From Parachlorella kessleri (lineage: Eukaryota; Chlorophyta; Trebouxiophyceae; Chlorellales; Chlorellaceae), in NCBI GenBank assembly GCA_001598975.1, contig BBXU01000726.1:1-64000 (forward strand): DNA of 64,000 nt, given 5' to 3'. Position numbers and translations under genes: made by a program. Of this stretch, positions 1 to 12,410 are shown piece by piece (position 1 is the first letter of the stretch; each line of letters opens with the position of its first letter). Under the pieces are notes generated by a model. That model ran no database searches, had not been told where the DNA came from, and saw only the letters and a program-made list of their open reading frames with translations.

Positions 1-1
1 A

Positions 2-9
2 CGCCTCAC

Positions 10-99
<90 letters not shown>

Positions 100-3000
100 A
101 GGGGACGCCGGCGATGCTGCAGGTGCCCTGTCTGTGCCGATATGCAGCCCGCCAATGGTTGGGGCTGCAGGGGAGGGCAGCCCAGGGCAGTCCCAGGGCT
201 TCTTGACATTGCCACAGCCTGGGGACTATGCCCTGCTGAGTGTCCCTTACTTCCCGCACACCAGCAGCAACAGTAGCGGCAGGAGCAGCAGCGATGCTGT
301 TGCGGCAGATTCGTCGTCAATCAATGGCGCAGGGGAGAGTGTCAGATTGCTGGGCAATGAGTTCAGCAGTAGGATGCCTAGAACTAGCAGCAGTAGTGAC
401 GGAGCGGCGACGGCAGCACCGGCAGCAGAGCGGCGGCACTTGGAGTGTGTGGTCCTGACAGAGCAGCGCAGTGAGGAGCTGCCGGTGCTGAAGCTCAGCA
501 TAGTGCCTCGGGGAGTGGTACGCAACTGCTTGCCTGTTGCCATATTGTTCCAGGTGGGTGAATCCTAGAAACATGCGTAAGGGCCCCGCTGTGAGAGGCC
601 AGGATGTCACGTTTGTCTTAACAAGCTGGCATGCCGGATCCAAGGCTGCGGATGTTTACAGCCCATGCGGCGTTATCCATAGTCGCCCTTGTTCTCTTGC
701 AAGGCTTCACCCTCCTTGCTGTTCCCCTTTTTGTGGGGTGATTCAGTCACATGCCAGACCCTTTGTGCAATGATACAAGGCAGCCACCATCACCCAAACT
801 TTTGCGACTGTCATCTCCGTCTGCAGGTGCCAGGCTGTGAAGCGGTGACTGTTCCAGCGCACAGCAGCTTGCCAACCGACTGGCAGCCCCTTCCCATGCG
901 CCCTCGCGATGCCAAAGTCTCCTTACAGGCGTACTCCCTGGCCTCGTTGGCCGACAGTGTGCCCTCTGGCCAGCAAGCCACACAGCAGCAACAGCGCTTT
1001 GACAGCCATGGGTTGATGGCAAGTGGTGGCCTTGTGCTGCTTACCTCACAGCGCTTCCCTATTGATGACACCCTGGACACCCACCTCATGGTCAAGGTTA
1101 GCTTGGCAAGGTTAGCTTGACGTGCTCTTTGCAAGCTTATGGGAACCGTGCCATGCACCGACCTTCCCGACAGCTCTCTCCTTGGTAAGGGTGCAGGAAT
1201 TGGTGGTCTGCACTCCTCCTGCCATCCATCCTCCATTGACATCTCCAGCTGCTGGCCCTGTCATGAGTATCGTCCGTCCCACGGGTCGAGTGCAGTGTCC
1301 CTGCGGCTGCCTTTGTGCAGGCCCAGGGACCGCCAAGGGCAGACTCTAGCAGGAGTTTACGCAAGCTGCTGGAAGGCAGGCAGCATCACAGCCCTCTGGA
1401 GTGCCGGCTTGCTGCACAAGTGGTGGTGGAGAAGCACGCAGGTAGGGAAGAGGGGTGCTACTGGCGGCTTGATCACATAGGGAAAGGTGTTGTGCCTCAC
1501 GTTGTCCGCGCCCTCAGACCTGACCATAGAGTCCTGTGGGATCTTGTTCGTGGCCCTTTTAGGAGAACTGACCAGCAGCATGCACTATTGCTTGACCTGC
1601 GGCTTTCTAGGGTGAGTGAATGATGGATAAAAAGCAGGCATGACTTGTCCCAGTAGCTGCTAGTTGGGTCCCAGCATCGTGCTTCTGCACAGGCACCGTG
1701 CCTGCCATGGACAACCCCCACAAAGAGGGGCACCCAGAGGCGAGGATATCCATGCCTGCAGGTGGTGACATCGAGACTGTCTGCATCAGCATCACTCCAG
1801 GCTGCTTTGTGAGCAACATGACGGGCCTGCCACTCCTCCTACACCCTGATGGGACCGCCTCCGAGGCCTCCTTGTGCATCAGCCTGCCCCACAGCAGCGG
1901 CAGAACAGATGCCGCTGCTGACTCGGCCGGCGCGGTAGGGACGGCAGGTCTGCCCCATGGCGCCGCTGACTCTCTTCAGGACTTAGAGTTACTGGGCTTT
2001 GCCTCCGACCAGCAGCTCTTGCTGGAAGACACCGCCACGCTGCCGCTGCTGCACGTGTGGGGAGGCATGGGAGAGGGGCAGCTGGCTGGTGCCAGCGCGG
2101 CCGGAGGCAGCAGCGCTGGCGGGGCGCCGACTGCCACGGCGGCTGGGGCGGCGGGCGAATCCAAGGCACGCCAGGGCAGAGGCCAGTTGCACAAGCGGGC
2201 GCGGTCCTGGGGCGGCGCAGACCTGCTGCGGACGTTCTCTGCATCCAGCGGGAGCCTGCAGCACCGCAGCAGGCCCGATGCGACCGCCAGCAAGCCCGCG
2301 CTGCGCTTTGCCATCCTGGCAGCGGGGCCAGAGGAGGCAGGCATGGCACGGGACCTTGGAGCCTTCTCTTCACCAGGGCCAGACCAGCTGACGGACCGCG
2401 TCATTCCTGGCAGAACAGGCAGCCAGCATGGGGCTCACAATAGGGGGGAGGAAGTGCCACGTGCCGAGGCTGCTGGGCCAGAGGCAACCCGTGCAGGGCA
2501 GCCAGGGCTGTCAACAGCCGCCTCGGTGCCGCTAGAGCCGGCTTGGTCTTCCAGGGTGGACCCCTTTGAAGCCGCCACCAGGCAGCGACTGTACCTACAG
2601 GTGGGCCAGGTGGATTGCTGAGTGCCAACTGGAGCACAAAGTGGAGCTGCTACGAGTAGGCCGTCTCTTCTTCTTCTTGCTCGGCTGATGTGCCGGAAAG
2701 TATGGGCCAACTTGGCAAGCTTGACATCCCCAGTGCATCCAGCCTCCTAGGCGTCCTTGCATACCTGCAAGCGTTATAAGCCTGGGTGCTGAGCCCCCCA
2801 GGCTCGGTCCCCTTCCTTCTGTTCAGAGATTGGCTTAGAGTTGCTCCTTAGTCCTAGAAATGACGATACACACAAAACGGTGGAAGCCTCAATAATTCTT
2901 AAGTGTGACGGGTGCTCAAAGACCGGTGGTGTCTGTTTATACAGGACCCATCCGATGGCCAGGTCGTGCTGCTGACATACCGCATCCTCATTGTTGCTGG

Positions 3001-6000
3001 CCGCCTGCATCTGGTACTCTTCCGGTGAGCCCTCCTGCCTCACATTTTTACTGGCCCTGCATGTGGAGAGTCTTAGTCAATGCACCTCCCATCCTCGTGT
3101 CCTTAGGTGATCCTTTCTGGCTTCCTGTTTCGCTAGCTCCTCAGCTAATGAATCGCACTCATAACACCTTGCAGTACCTCTGTGCAGCCTGCCTACCCAT
3201 GCTGGAAGTGCAGCCCTGCGAGCCTGAGAAAGGAGGAGCCCATGGCTATGAGGCCTTGCTTCCCGCCTTTTGCCATGCAGGGACCGGCAGCCCCCCTTCA
3301 CCATTCACAACCGCACCTTGGCCCCTCTCGAAGTGGGCTACTGCCCTCCTCAGGAGCTGCCTGGCGGGGGCTTTGAGTACAGGCAGCCTCGCTATGCCCT
3401 ACGGGTGGGTCCATGGGTGTGTCGACCAACATGTGTCCACCGCCAGCCCCTCGCAGCACGCCAACAAGCCCCTCGCAGCATTGCTCTGCCAGCTGCCACT
3501 TGCAAAGCGGTGGCAGGCACCACAGGGGTGCCATCAGCTGCACGTATGGCATTCAAATGTGCTCATGACGCATCTTGCTTCTGCTCTACTGGCCACATTG
3601 CTTGCTCCTGGTGTGAACCCCGAGCCCTTGTGGGCAGTGTAATTGCAGGTGGCCCCAGGGCAGCTGGTCGAATGCGACTTCAACCCCGCCAAGGGCAAGG
3701 CCTCAGCAGGCCTTGCGCCCAGCAGCCCAGACGGCGGCTCCGAGGCAACACTGTCACCAAGGAGAGCCAGCAGCGGCGGCGGCAGCGGGACTGGGGGTGT
3801 CGGAGGCCGAGGGGGTTGGGAGGATGAGGAGGACGAGGACGCATTCCTGGACTGTCTTTTGCAGGTGAGAAGCTGCGACGGAGTGCTAAATGTGTATTGC
3901 CCAGTCTGCGTCTCTCGGAGGTTGAAAGCTGCGACCTGGCGCTGACTGTGTGTTGCCCCACTCCATTTTCGTGCCATCCCAGGGGGCCTGGGCAGATGAA
4001 GCTCAGTTACCTGTGGTTGCGAGCGAACCAAACAAGCAGCTGCCGCATGACCAGCAAGCGCAGTGGTACATTCCTGTGGGCTGGAGTGCTGCACTTGGCT
4101 CGTGCTGCCGAGACTGTGGAAGGTTCCAATGCTATGCATGGGGCGAATTGCTTGGGAGCCCAGCGGCACGGGTGCCTGCTTGTTTGCTCGTCTGAGAGGT
4201 TGTTTTTTCCATTCTAGTCAGTAGGTCGTACGGCCCATCCATATGCGTGCTACATTCCTGCCTCCCCACAGGAGGAGCTTCGTGCCCGGGGACAGGCTCA
4301 GGAGCGCCCCCCTGCCGTGGTTAAGTTCCGGGCCCCCGGAACCAAAGATTGGCTGCACCCTTGCGTGCTGCTGTCGGGCTCCCACCCTACCGCCGCCGAC
4401 ATGTGTGTGGAAGTCAGTAGAGCCTGTGCCACCACCAGGATAGTCATCAGGCCGCCTGGGGTGGCGGGTGGGCAGCCAATGCAGGAGGCAGCAGCCAGTG
4501 TAGGTCCCACCGCAGCCGCAACAGCAGGCGGAGGAGAGGCGGCAGGACAAGCGGCCTCAGCACTAAACGCCGTGGGAGCCGCAGGGTCCCCAGCAGATGC
4601 AGCTGGGGAAAAGGCTCTTGGGGAGGCCGAGCCGCTCCGCCTTGCGGTGCACTGCCGGCAGCTGCAGCTCTGCCTCTGGGATGACGACCGCCGCCGGCTG
4701 CTGCCGCCACCGCTGCCGCGGACGTCCCTCGCTGCGCCCGGCACCCCTGTTGCGCCAGCCCCCGTCCAGCCAGGTACAGCAGCAGCAGCAGCAGCCGGAG
4801 GCACCGCAGCGGCGGCGGGTTCGGCATGGGCAGCTGGCCAGCGCTCGTCGCCATGGCTGGTGGAACCCCACCCCATCCCCGGCCATGTTGTGGCCCAGCT
4901 GCCAGCAGCAGCCAAGGAGCTGCTATGTTTCAGTGTGGACGGGCTGAGGTTGGGCCTGTCCAGGGGCCCCTGGCTGCCATCAGTTGGCACTGCCACCCTC
5001 ACTACTATGGCCACAGCCTCCAGTAGTGCTCAGCTGCGGTCCCACCCCAGCTTGCAGCAGGTCGAGCAATTGCCTTCTCGCCAGGGTGCGCAGCACCGCC
5101 ACCGCAAGCGGCAGCAGCAGCAGCAGCAATCGCTGGTAGCGTATCACTGCCAACTGCTGGCAAGGGGCCTCCATTGTGATTCGTTCCTGCCAGGGAGTGA
5201 GTATCCTGTGGTGCTCATGTCGCTTCCCTTGCCCCAGCAGTACCAGCAAGGGCCAGGCACACGAGGAGGCGGAGCAGGGCCGCTCCAAGGCTCAGCGGAC
5301 CAGATGCCGCTGGCGGTGCAAACCCAGGTAAGCTGGCGTTAGTCGGTGTAGGGGGAAAGGCGGGTGCTGGGAATGCGGGCAGTTCGCTGCTGTCTGGCAG
5401 TGGCTATGCTGTAAATTTTGTGCGTCAATTTATTCTGAGGTTGTTGGAAATCGGTTCAGACGACCTGGGCATACCCCCCTGCTAAGCACATGTTCCAGTG
5501 CCAGTGCCATGTCTCTATAACATCATCCCTGTGTTGTGTAGCCTTGGCTGTCGATGGCATCTGGTTCCTCTGCTGTGGTGCAGATTCACTACTCGCCTGG
5601 CCCAGACCGCTGTCCCCCCTCCTTCCGCAACACATGGGTCCACCAGCTGTCCATCCGTCTACCAACACTTGCTGTTGCGGTTGACGATGCGCTGCTGGCC
5701 TTCCTTGACCATGCTAAATCAGCTTTGGGGGCGCCGGAGGGAAACTCAGAGCAAGCGCAGCAAGGACCCACGGCAGGGGACAGTGAGTGCCCAGGAGTTT
5801 GCCTCTTGCCAGGCTTACAACATAGCATTGTTGGTGTCGTGGCAAAGTTATAGGCTGTTTTCTCTGCTCGTCAAGTCTGGAGGATTGGGGGCTTAGGTTT
5901 TTGCTCGGCATGCTGTGCGCCTTGCTACCGAGCAGCCGGTGGGAGAAGACAATGGCGGATGAGGTCATGAGGAAACCGTTCAACAGGTCGGTCCTGTTGG

Positions 6001-8993
6001 GGGGCTTTTCGACTTTGCTGACAATCTACTCACCACTGTCGTCTGGTTTGCATGATGTTGCTGGGACGACTAAAGTAAGTGCACAATGGCAGGTGTTGGT
6101 GAAGGTCTTGCAGCTGGCCACCATGCAGGCACATGCAGCCACAAGCACCAGGAAGCAACACTGCAGGCAGCCCTACGCTGGGAGGCGGTTGGGGCTGCAG
6201 CCAGCCGGCTGTACATCGAGAGCGCTGTTGTGGAGCCGGTGCAAGCTGTGAGGCTGGTTTGTTCCGCTTTGTGGATCCACAGCTGTTGGAGCCCATGGAG
6301 CAAAGCACAGCTTGTTGATAAAGGGCAAGCAAGATGGGGTGTCATAGCTAAGCTCGAGCGCTGACCAGGGTCCTGGGGTGGATTTCTCTGTTTATATGCA
6401 TCGTAAACACCCCTTCTCCACCCATACGGCCACTGCTCACCCACCCACATGCAAGCCTTGGCGGTTGAAGGCACTGAAATAAGTCATATGTGCTACTGGT
6501 GTGCAGCTGGCAGACATCCACCTATCCAAGGGCACTGCAAGCCTGCCTGTGGCTGTTGATGTACACAGGTAGGGCAGCTTCAGGGGGGGGAGCTTTGTAT
6601 TTTTAGGCATGGGTACCATAAGAGTACATATGGTTTCGCCCACTGCTGCCCGCCTTCATGCCCTGTGCAGCTTTGTTTTGTTGACTCATGTGCACCTCTC
6701 AAATGGCCTTGTTTGGCAGCCTGTGATGGGTTTGGGCGAGAGCCTGGTTCCTTCTGTGCGCTTGGATATCTGCAGGGCCCCCATGACCCTGTCGCGCATA
6801 GCGGCGCATGGAGCCCTGTTCCGGCCCCATGTGCTGGTGAGGGGGCTGATGGCCCACGGCATCGCTGAAGCCCTGCTGAATGCGCCCCAGATGCTGGGCT
6901 CGCTGGAGCTTCTGTTCAACCCAACTGGCCTGGTGCAGGTAAGGCCAGCAGCGGCGCCTGGTCAATGCTTAGGACGCAGGGGTGAGGGCTGCGTTGGCAG
7001 CTGCGGCGCAAGTCACTTGGATGGGTGGACGATGCGGGGCGTAGCCCTTAGGCTTAGCTCTACATTACCCTGTAGTGGTCCATAGCTGTGACAGCAGGGA
7101 GGTTAGGCATGGTGCCTTTTCTTATCGACTGCAAGTAGTGGCAATGCAAGGATTTCAACCTCCCCTTTGTGATCGTTTCTTGTGACAACGTGCCGCTCCC
7201 GGCTTTGGCATGCACCTGCCGTGCATAAGTAATCTGTGGTGCCAAGGCTGCGCCCCGCAGTCGGTGCGACAAGGGGTGTCCGACTTTGTTGGGTTACCGA
7301 TGGCGGCGCTGCACGCCCGCTCGCCTTCCCAGTTCCTGGCTAACGTCGGCAGGGGCTCCGCTTCGCTGGTGATGCACCTATCGGGTAAGAGGGCCTGGCA
7401 GCAAGCTTTTCCTTGCCGGCTTATGAGGACGGTCTGGCTGGACTTGCAGGCACGTAGGATGGTGTGATTGGCAGTGATTGAGCCTGACTGGCTGCCTTGG
7501 CTGTGGCCATGCCTTGCATGCTGCGCGATACGATGGGTGTGAACAGTGGTTACATTGCACCAGTTTCCGGTGGGCTGACATGGCGCCCTTCTGGCGCTCT
7601 GGAGGCACCCTTGGTTGGCGCAGCTTCATCCCTTTCCAGGGGCCAACATGTTGAGGTTGGCCCCTCCCTTTCCACTGCGCCTGGCAGGCTGGACCCTCTC
7701 CTCGATTTCCGGCTTCTCCTCCGCCTTTGCGCGGGCAGTGGACTCGGCGGTGGCTATCCGGCAGCAGCGGCGGGCCCACGTGCAGCCGGCCAATGTTGGG
7801 AGAGGCCTGGTCCAGGGCCTGACTGGGCTGGCAGAAGGCGTTGCGGCAGGGCTGTCAGCAGTGGTGGAGGCCCCCATCCAGGTGGGTAGTAAGCCCTGCA
7901 GGCCAGCAGGGCTGACTGTTTGGAGTGTGTGCCCTGGGAGGAGGATGCAAGATTATATCATGTGAGGCCAGATATTTGCCTGGGTCAGCTGCGAGCTACA
8001 CTCTGGCTTTGGCTACTCCCACAGAGCGTAGTAAGCCAGCGGCAGAGTATGGCCTTCTCCCTATCGGAGGGTGGTCCTCCATTTTACTGCTGCGTGCATG
8101 GCTGGAGCATCCACTTCACCGGGACTGTCTTGTAAGTTCCTGCTGTGAGCTGGCCAACGTGCAGGCAAGGCTTTTGCTCTCCTGTGCCCTTGCTGGTCCT
8201 GCAGGGCTACAGCAGCGGGACTGGCGTGTTGTCAGGCCTTGGCCGCGGACTGATCGGCGCCATCGGGCTGCCGGTGAGTGGCGCCCTGGAGCTGGTGGGT
8301 GCTGTGAGCGCTGGGCTGGCCAGCTCAGCAGGTATCACCCACCACGAAGCGCCTCGGAGGGCGGGCAGGGAAGCCGTGAGCGCCCTACAAACAGCGCCGG
8401 AAGCTGGCCCTTCCGCTGGCGGCGCCGGGGTTGGGCCCCATGGTGCGCTAGAGGGCATGGCGAGCCTGGCAGCTGCAGAGCCAGCGACAGGTGCATCAGC
8501 ACCAAGAGCTGCCGGCGACGGTGTTAGTGCAGCATTGTCGGCCTCAAGGCTGGTGGGCCAAGCACTGGCCGCCCTGGCAGCAGCAGGTCCTGGAGGGCAA
8601 CCTAGCAGCTGGCCCTACCTGGCACACTGCCCGGTGGAGGCTGCTGCGGTGACGTTGGGCACGAAGGGTGTGCACAGCGTCCATTTCGCGGCAGAGAGCC
8701 GCTTGGTCCATCGGCCAGTGCTGCTGCTGTTGGAAGGGCTGGTGATACTGTGCAGCGAGGGCGGGCTGGGAGTGGTGTTGGCCTTGCCTTTCGAGTGCCT
8801 CCAGTGCCAGGAGCGCTATTCACTGCGGGAGGTCAGCCTATACAGCCCGGATGCCCTGCTCCCAGCAGCTGCTGGGGAAATCCAGGACAGTTCACGAGGT
8901 GCAACCGTGCGTTTGAAGATGGAAGGGTTTGCGTGGCTCACAGTCATGCCACTCCTGCGGCAGCAGCTGCATGCGTCGCTGCCGAGTCGATAG
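2..8993 (+). CDS. VPS13: VPS13-like bridge-type lipid transfer protein, 3' portion
   Basis: This is the C-terminal part of a vacuolar protein sorting 13 homologue, a family that moves bulk lipid between membranes at contact sites. Clear coding exons are about 2-553, 827-1096, 1321-1441, 1518-1611, 1693-2600, 2945-3024, 3281-3404, 3649-3864, 3983-4075, 4272-5327, 5584-5782, about 6152-6247, 6507-6568, 6671-6938, 7261-7384, 7688-7881 and 8205-8993 (stop TAG). The order matches the family: an SHR-BD/beta-propeller-like region (TPGCFVSNMTGLPLLL near 1790; PPFTIHNRTLAPLEVGY near 3290), then the ATG2/VPS13 C-terminal region (GVSDFVGLPMAALHAR near 7280 and the glycine-rich GLGRGLIGAIGLPVSGALEL near 8230), then a PH-like tail. 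The 5' part lies outside the window. Junction phases at 1611/1693 and between 5782 and 6152 do not close, so a small exon or alternative site is missing there. Family identity is firm; the exact exon set is not. Confidence 0.88.
11..97 (+). repeat. Uninterrupted (CAG)29 repeat encoding polyglutamine
   Basis: Twenty-nine perfect CAG units, with no CAA interruption, lie in the frame of the VPS13-like first visible exon, so they read as a 29-glutamine run followed by EGDAGDAAGAL. On the opposite strand the run gives a spurious poly-alanine/leucine frame. The purity suggests recent slippage expansion. Confidence 0.95.
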
Positions 8994-10081
8994 CAGTAAT
9001 CAATGGTACCTAGCTTGTGTACATGAGACTGAGAACTGCCAAAGTATTTTTTGTGTCGCATAGCTTTTGAATCGTAACCCCCTTCAGTACGACACACCTT
9101 TTACTGCTGTTTGTAGAAGCATTTGGAGTCTTAGCTGCTCATGCTCGTAGGTTTTGGCCATGCCAGTGGCGCAGAGTTCCTATATCGATACAGGAACTCT
9201 GCTAGATATCCCTAGCCTAGAGATAGTGGGGCTAGTAGGAAGTGAGTGGTAGTTGGGAAGCGGTGGTTGTGTCACAAGTGATGTGTGTTTATTGATATTT
9301 TTGGCACTTGTCATGCTGACTTGTGCTTCATGGCGTGCCAATGGGGTTCCTGACTCAGAAACTCGGAGTCACCACTCCCATCGACTTCTTGTACACTGAA
9401 TTGACTTTTGGAGATATAGCCCCCTGCCAATGAGTTGTGAGGTAGGAGTGCTATGAATTCTAACACAGATGATACATGACTTGTGGAATGTGGCAGACTG
9501 GGCAGTGGGTCGCTCAGTTGCAGTTTGCTGCCTGGCCTGGAGAGGGCCAAGCACATTGGCACTGCGACAGCTGAACTGGTTATAGGCCGAGGAAGCACGG
9601 CTGGGCTTGCCAGACAAGCAAGCACCCTTCCCCACCTGGAGTTCAGTGGCCTCAGCATATCTTGAGGCATTATCTGCTGGCTCAGAGACACTCAGGAAAG
9701 AGAGTATATGTTCATTGTACTATCGTTGCTGCTTGCGTTACTTGCACGGGCCACCTTCGTAGAAACACTCTCACATCTTTGGTCACCCTGAGGCCAACAC
9801 TGGCTTTGTCCCGTCTTTGTTTCCGTGTGGTTAGCCACCATGCAAGGAGAAGGTCACTTACCACTGCTGCCAACGGACGGCCGTCCTTAAACCGTCCCTT
9901 GCCAGGTGTATGGATACTGCCCATGCTGTCACGCGGCGGGTACATTTGAGCCATCCCAGAACTGTTGCCCATATTGTTGTTGTGCTTCAGCACGGACATG
10001 TGCACGCATAGCCTTACAATGCAGTCCCGACCGTAGCGAGCGCGCAAGGCAGCTTGCTTGCGCAACCTGGTCACCAACGCG
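8994..10081. other. Intergenic: VPS13-like 3' flank to transporter 5' flank
   Basis: No coding frame with family resemblance or splice support was found. It holds the 3' flank of the VPS13-like gene, a perfect inverted repeat at 9171-9202 and, nearer 10000, the presumed promoter and 5' leader of the transporter gene. An in-frame stop at 10034-10036 precedes the transporter ATG. Confidence 0.6.
9171..9202. repeat. Perfect 11-bp inverted repeat (stem-loop)
   Basis: The arm GCAGAGTTCCT (9171-9181) is exactly reverse-complementary to AGGAACTCTGC (9192-9202), separated by ten AT-rich bases that contain the palindrome TATCGATA. It lies about 180 bp downstream of the VPS13-like stop codon. It could fold in RNA as a 3'-end hairpin or be the scar of a small element; no flanking target duplication was recognised. 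Confidence 0.85.
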
Positions 10082-12410
10082 ATGGTTGCCCCGGCTGTCT
10101 TTGCAGCGCTTGCTGGTGCACTCAACATAATCAGCGCATCATCCATCGTCTTTGCAAACAAAGCAGGCGAGTATTTGCTCAGCAAAACTGTGCCTGCAGC
10201 CGTTGTTGCCAGTTGAACATGGGAGTCTGGACAGGCACTGCTATGATCAGGTTGGCCACATAGCCTTGCACAGCAGCGCAGATGCAGTTCAGCGCGTGAG
10301 GGCTGCACACGGGCGTGGGCAGCAACAGTCTCTTACCCCTTTGACCGATCCTATGACAGCCCCCACTGCGTGCAGTCTTTAGCATCTTCAACTTCAGCTT
10401 CACATATGCACTCACCTTTATACACACCCTTGTCACATGGGTGGGGATGCAAGGCTTCCTCCAAGTAAGTGGACCGCTCTTGAGGAGGCGCCTTGTTAGG
10501 GGCACCTATACAGCAGCCTGGGACCTGATCTGGTGCTTGTGCCACCTTCAGCGGTGCTTTCCTAGCCCAACGCTTTCTGGAGACTTCACTCCGTCGGAGG
10601 CATGAATTACATCCTACCTAAAGCATGCAGGCGGGGGTGTTTGACCCAAAAGTAGTCCCCAAGCGACGGCTGCTGCCGCTGGCTGCCGCCTATGTGGCTT
10701 ACATAGTCCTGTGCAACCTGAACCTCAACATAAACCCCGTTGGGTTCTACCAGATCACCAAGATAGCGGTGGCGCCCGCGGTGCTGGCCCTGGAGGCGCT
10801 TATATACAAGAAGCAGGCCTCGCCGCGGGTCATGGCCAGTGTGGCGCTGGTCTGCCTAGGCGTGGGGCTGGCCACCATCACAGACCCACAGGTGTCAAAA
10901 AACCTGGCGGGCCTGGCAGTGGGCTTTGGCAGCGTAGCAGCTACCGCCATGTACCAGGTGTGGCTGAGCTGCAACTGCAGGCTGTCTGCTTGGCTGACCA
11001 TCCTTGCTAAGTCTTGCTGCTCTTGTTGTCTGAGGACATGTTACCCTGGGGCTGTGCATACTAGTGTGGCTGTGCTGGGTTAAATATGTACTGGTTTCAT
11101 CTGGTGGACGAACTGCAACAGGATCTTGAGATGCCCAAGTCGCGTCGAGCGTGGTACACACCCACTCTGTCAGTCCATGAGGGTCATGTGCATGCCCATC
11201 AAACCTGGGGTTCAGTCGGCAGTTCTAACCAACAGCCAATGGGGGTTGTGTGCTGTGCAGATCTGGGCGGGCGTGAAGCAGAAAGAGCTGGGGCTGGGCA
11301 GCATGCAGCTTCTGCACCAGTATGTGCCGCTAGCAGCGGGGCTCTTAGGGGTGCTGGTCCCAATATTTGAGCCCATGGGGTGGAGTAACCCACACCCTGG
11401 GACCATCCTGGGCTACCGCTTCACGCTGGGGGCGGTGGTGGCGATTGCATTCAGCGCCCTTTTGGGGCTGCTGGTCAACCTCTCCACCTTCCTGGTGAGG
11501 CTGGGAGGCATGGGAGTGTCACGCGCCTGTCCTTCAGTCGGTGCAATGAAAGATGGAATGCACATGACAAAAGGGGTAGACAGCGGTTCGGCAGAGGCTG
11601 TACACCCAGCGTACTGCTAGGCGTCCCAGCGGCAAGTTTTGGTCGGACATGGTTTGGCGGGTGCAAGCGGGGGTCGATGGAGCCGGCAGGCAGCTTTGGG
11701 GCACTGCTGCCCTCCTGCTGTGTGCAGCCCTGGAGTGCTTGGTAGGAGCGAGCCTTTGCTGACCTACCAGACACATCCCCACACTCAGCAATGTGACCAA
11801 CCAGCACTGAAGTGACCTGTCCATGCCTGAGGCCCTGTTCAGGTGATAGGTGCCACCAGCAGCCTGACCTACAACGTGGTGGGTCACATCAAGACGGTGC
11901 TTATACTCAGCGGCGGCGTGGTGTTCTTTGGGGACACCATGCCCGCCAAAAAGCTGGGTGGCATCCTTGTAGCGATGCTGGGCATTGTCTGGTGCGTCCA
12001 GTTCCCCAGCCCCGTTTGTTGGATGCCCAGGCGCATGGAGCTTCGCTTTATTTGAATGGCTGAGACATAGGTGGTGCTGATAGCCAATTTGCCCGGGAGA
12101 GGGAGGGATCGCTTCTCATCAGCTAGTGGGCTAGGAGGAGTTGAATGTTGCTTCCGGCCCTGGGGTGTCATTGCTGGGTTGGCTGATCCGCTCACACTGG
12201 TCGTAGGCTCTGCATGACCGCAGGTATAGCCAGATAAAGCTCCAGGAATCCAAAGCAACGGCAACCGGCGGCAGCAGCAGCGGCAAAGGCTTGCCTTCGC
12301 ATGTCATCCATGTATCTGGTGAGCAATACTTAAGTTCATGCTGCACTTGCAGACCTGAGCCCTGGCTTGGAAGCATGGTGGTCTGGAAGTCTAGGGGATT
12401 GCCTGCATGA
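10082..12410 (+). CDS. SLC35E3-like UDP-sugar transporter (DMT/TPT superfamily)
   Basis: A Golgi-type nucleotide-sugar/triose-phosphate translocator of about 356 residues, most like animal SLC35E3 and the plant UUAT/UXT (UDP-uronic acid/UDP-xylose) group. Exons are 10082-10166, 10376-10464, 10631-10957, 11261-11494, 11843-11991 and 12224-12410, all closing in frame. TM1 reads LNIISASSIVFANKA and is followed by FTYALTFIHTLVTWVG. The family signature YQIWAGVKQKELGLGSMQLL spans the join of exons 3 and 4, and SLTYNVVGHIKTV lies in exon 5. The first intron is GC-AG (donor gcgagt at 10167); it alone rebuilds the conserved TM1 frame. The start is the first ATG after an in-frame stop at 10034 and matches the usual N terminus. 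The last exon can be read to TGA at 12408-12410, or a GT-AG pair at 12319-12352 could open a longer frame to 12627. The substrate is inferred from family only. Confidence 0.87.

Noticed and set aside
11..97. Repeat array as a possible CRISPR
   Set aside because: It is a plain trinucleotide repeat without spacers.
6..320. Minus-strand open frame with a long poly-alanine run
   Set aside because: It is only the reverse strand of the CAG tract and the VPS13-like exon; no independent signal.
4298..5014. 238-codon minus-strand frame
   Set aside because: It is antisense to a large VPS13-like exon in GC-rich sequence, with Ala/Pro/Ser low complexity only.
9712..10308. 198-codon minus-strand frame
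   Set aside because: It overlaps the first transporter exon on the other strand, where the TM1 motif and splice phase are clear.
10747..11001. Minus-strand frame across the transporter exon
   Set aside because: It is a shadow of the SLC35E3-like membrane segments.
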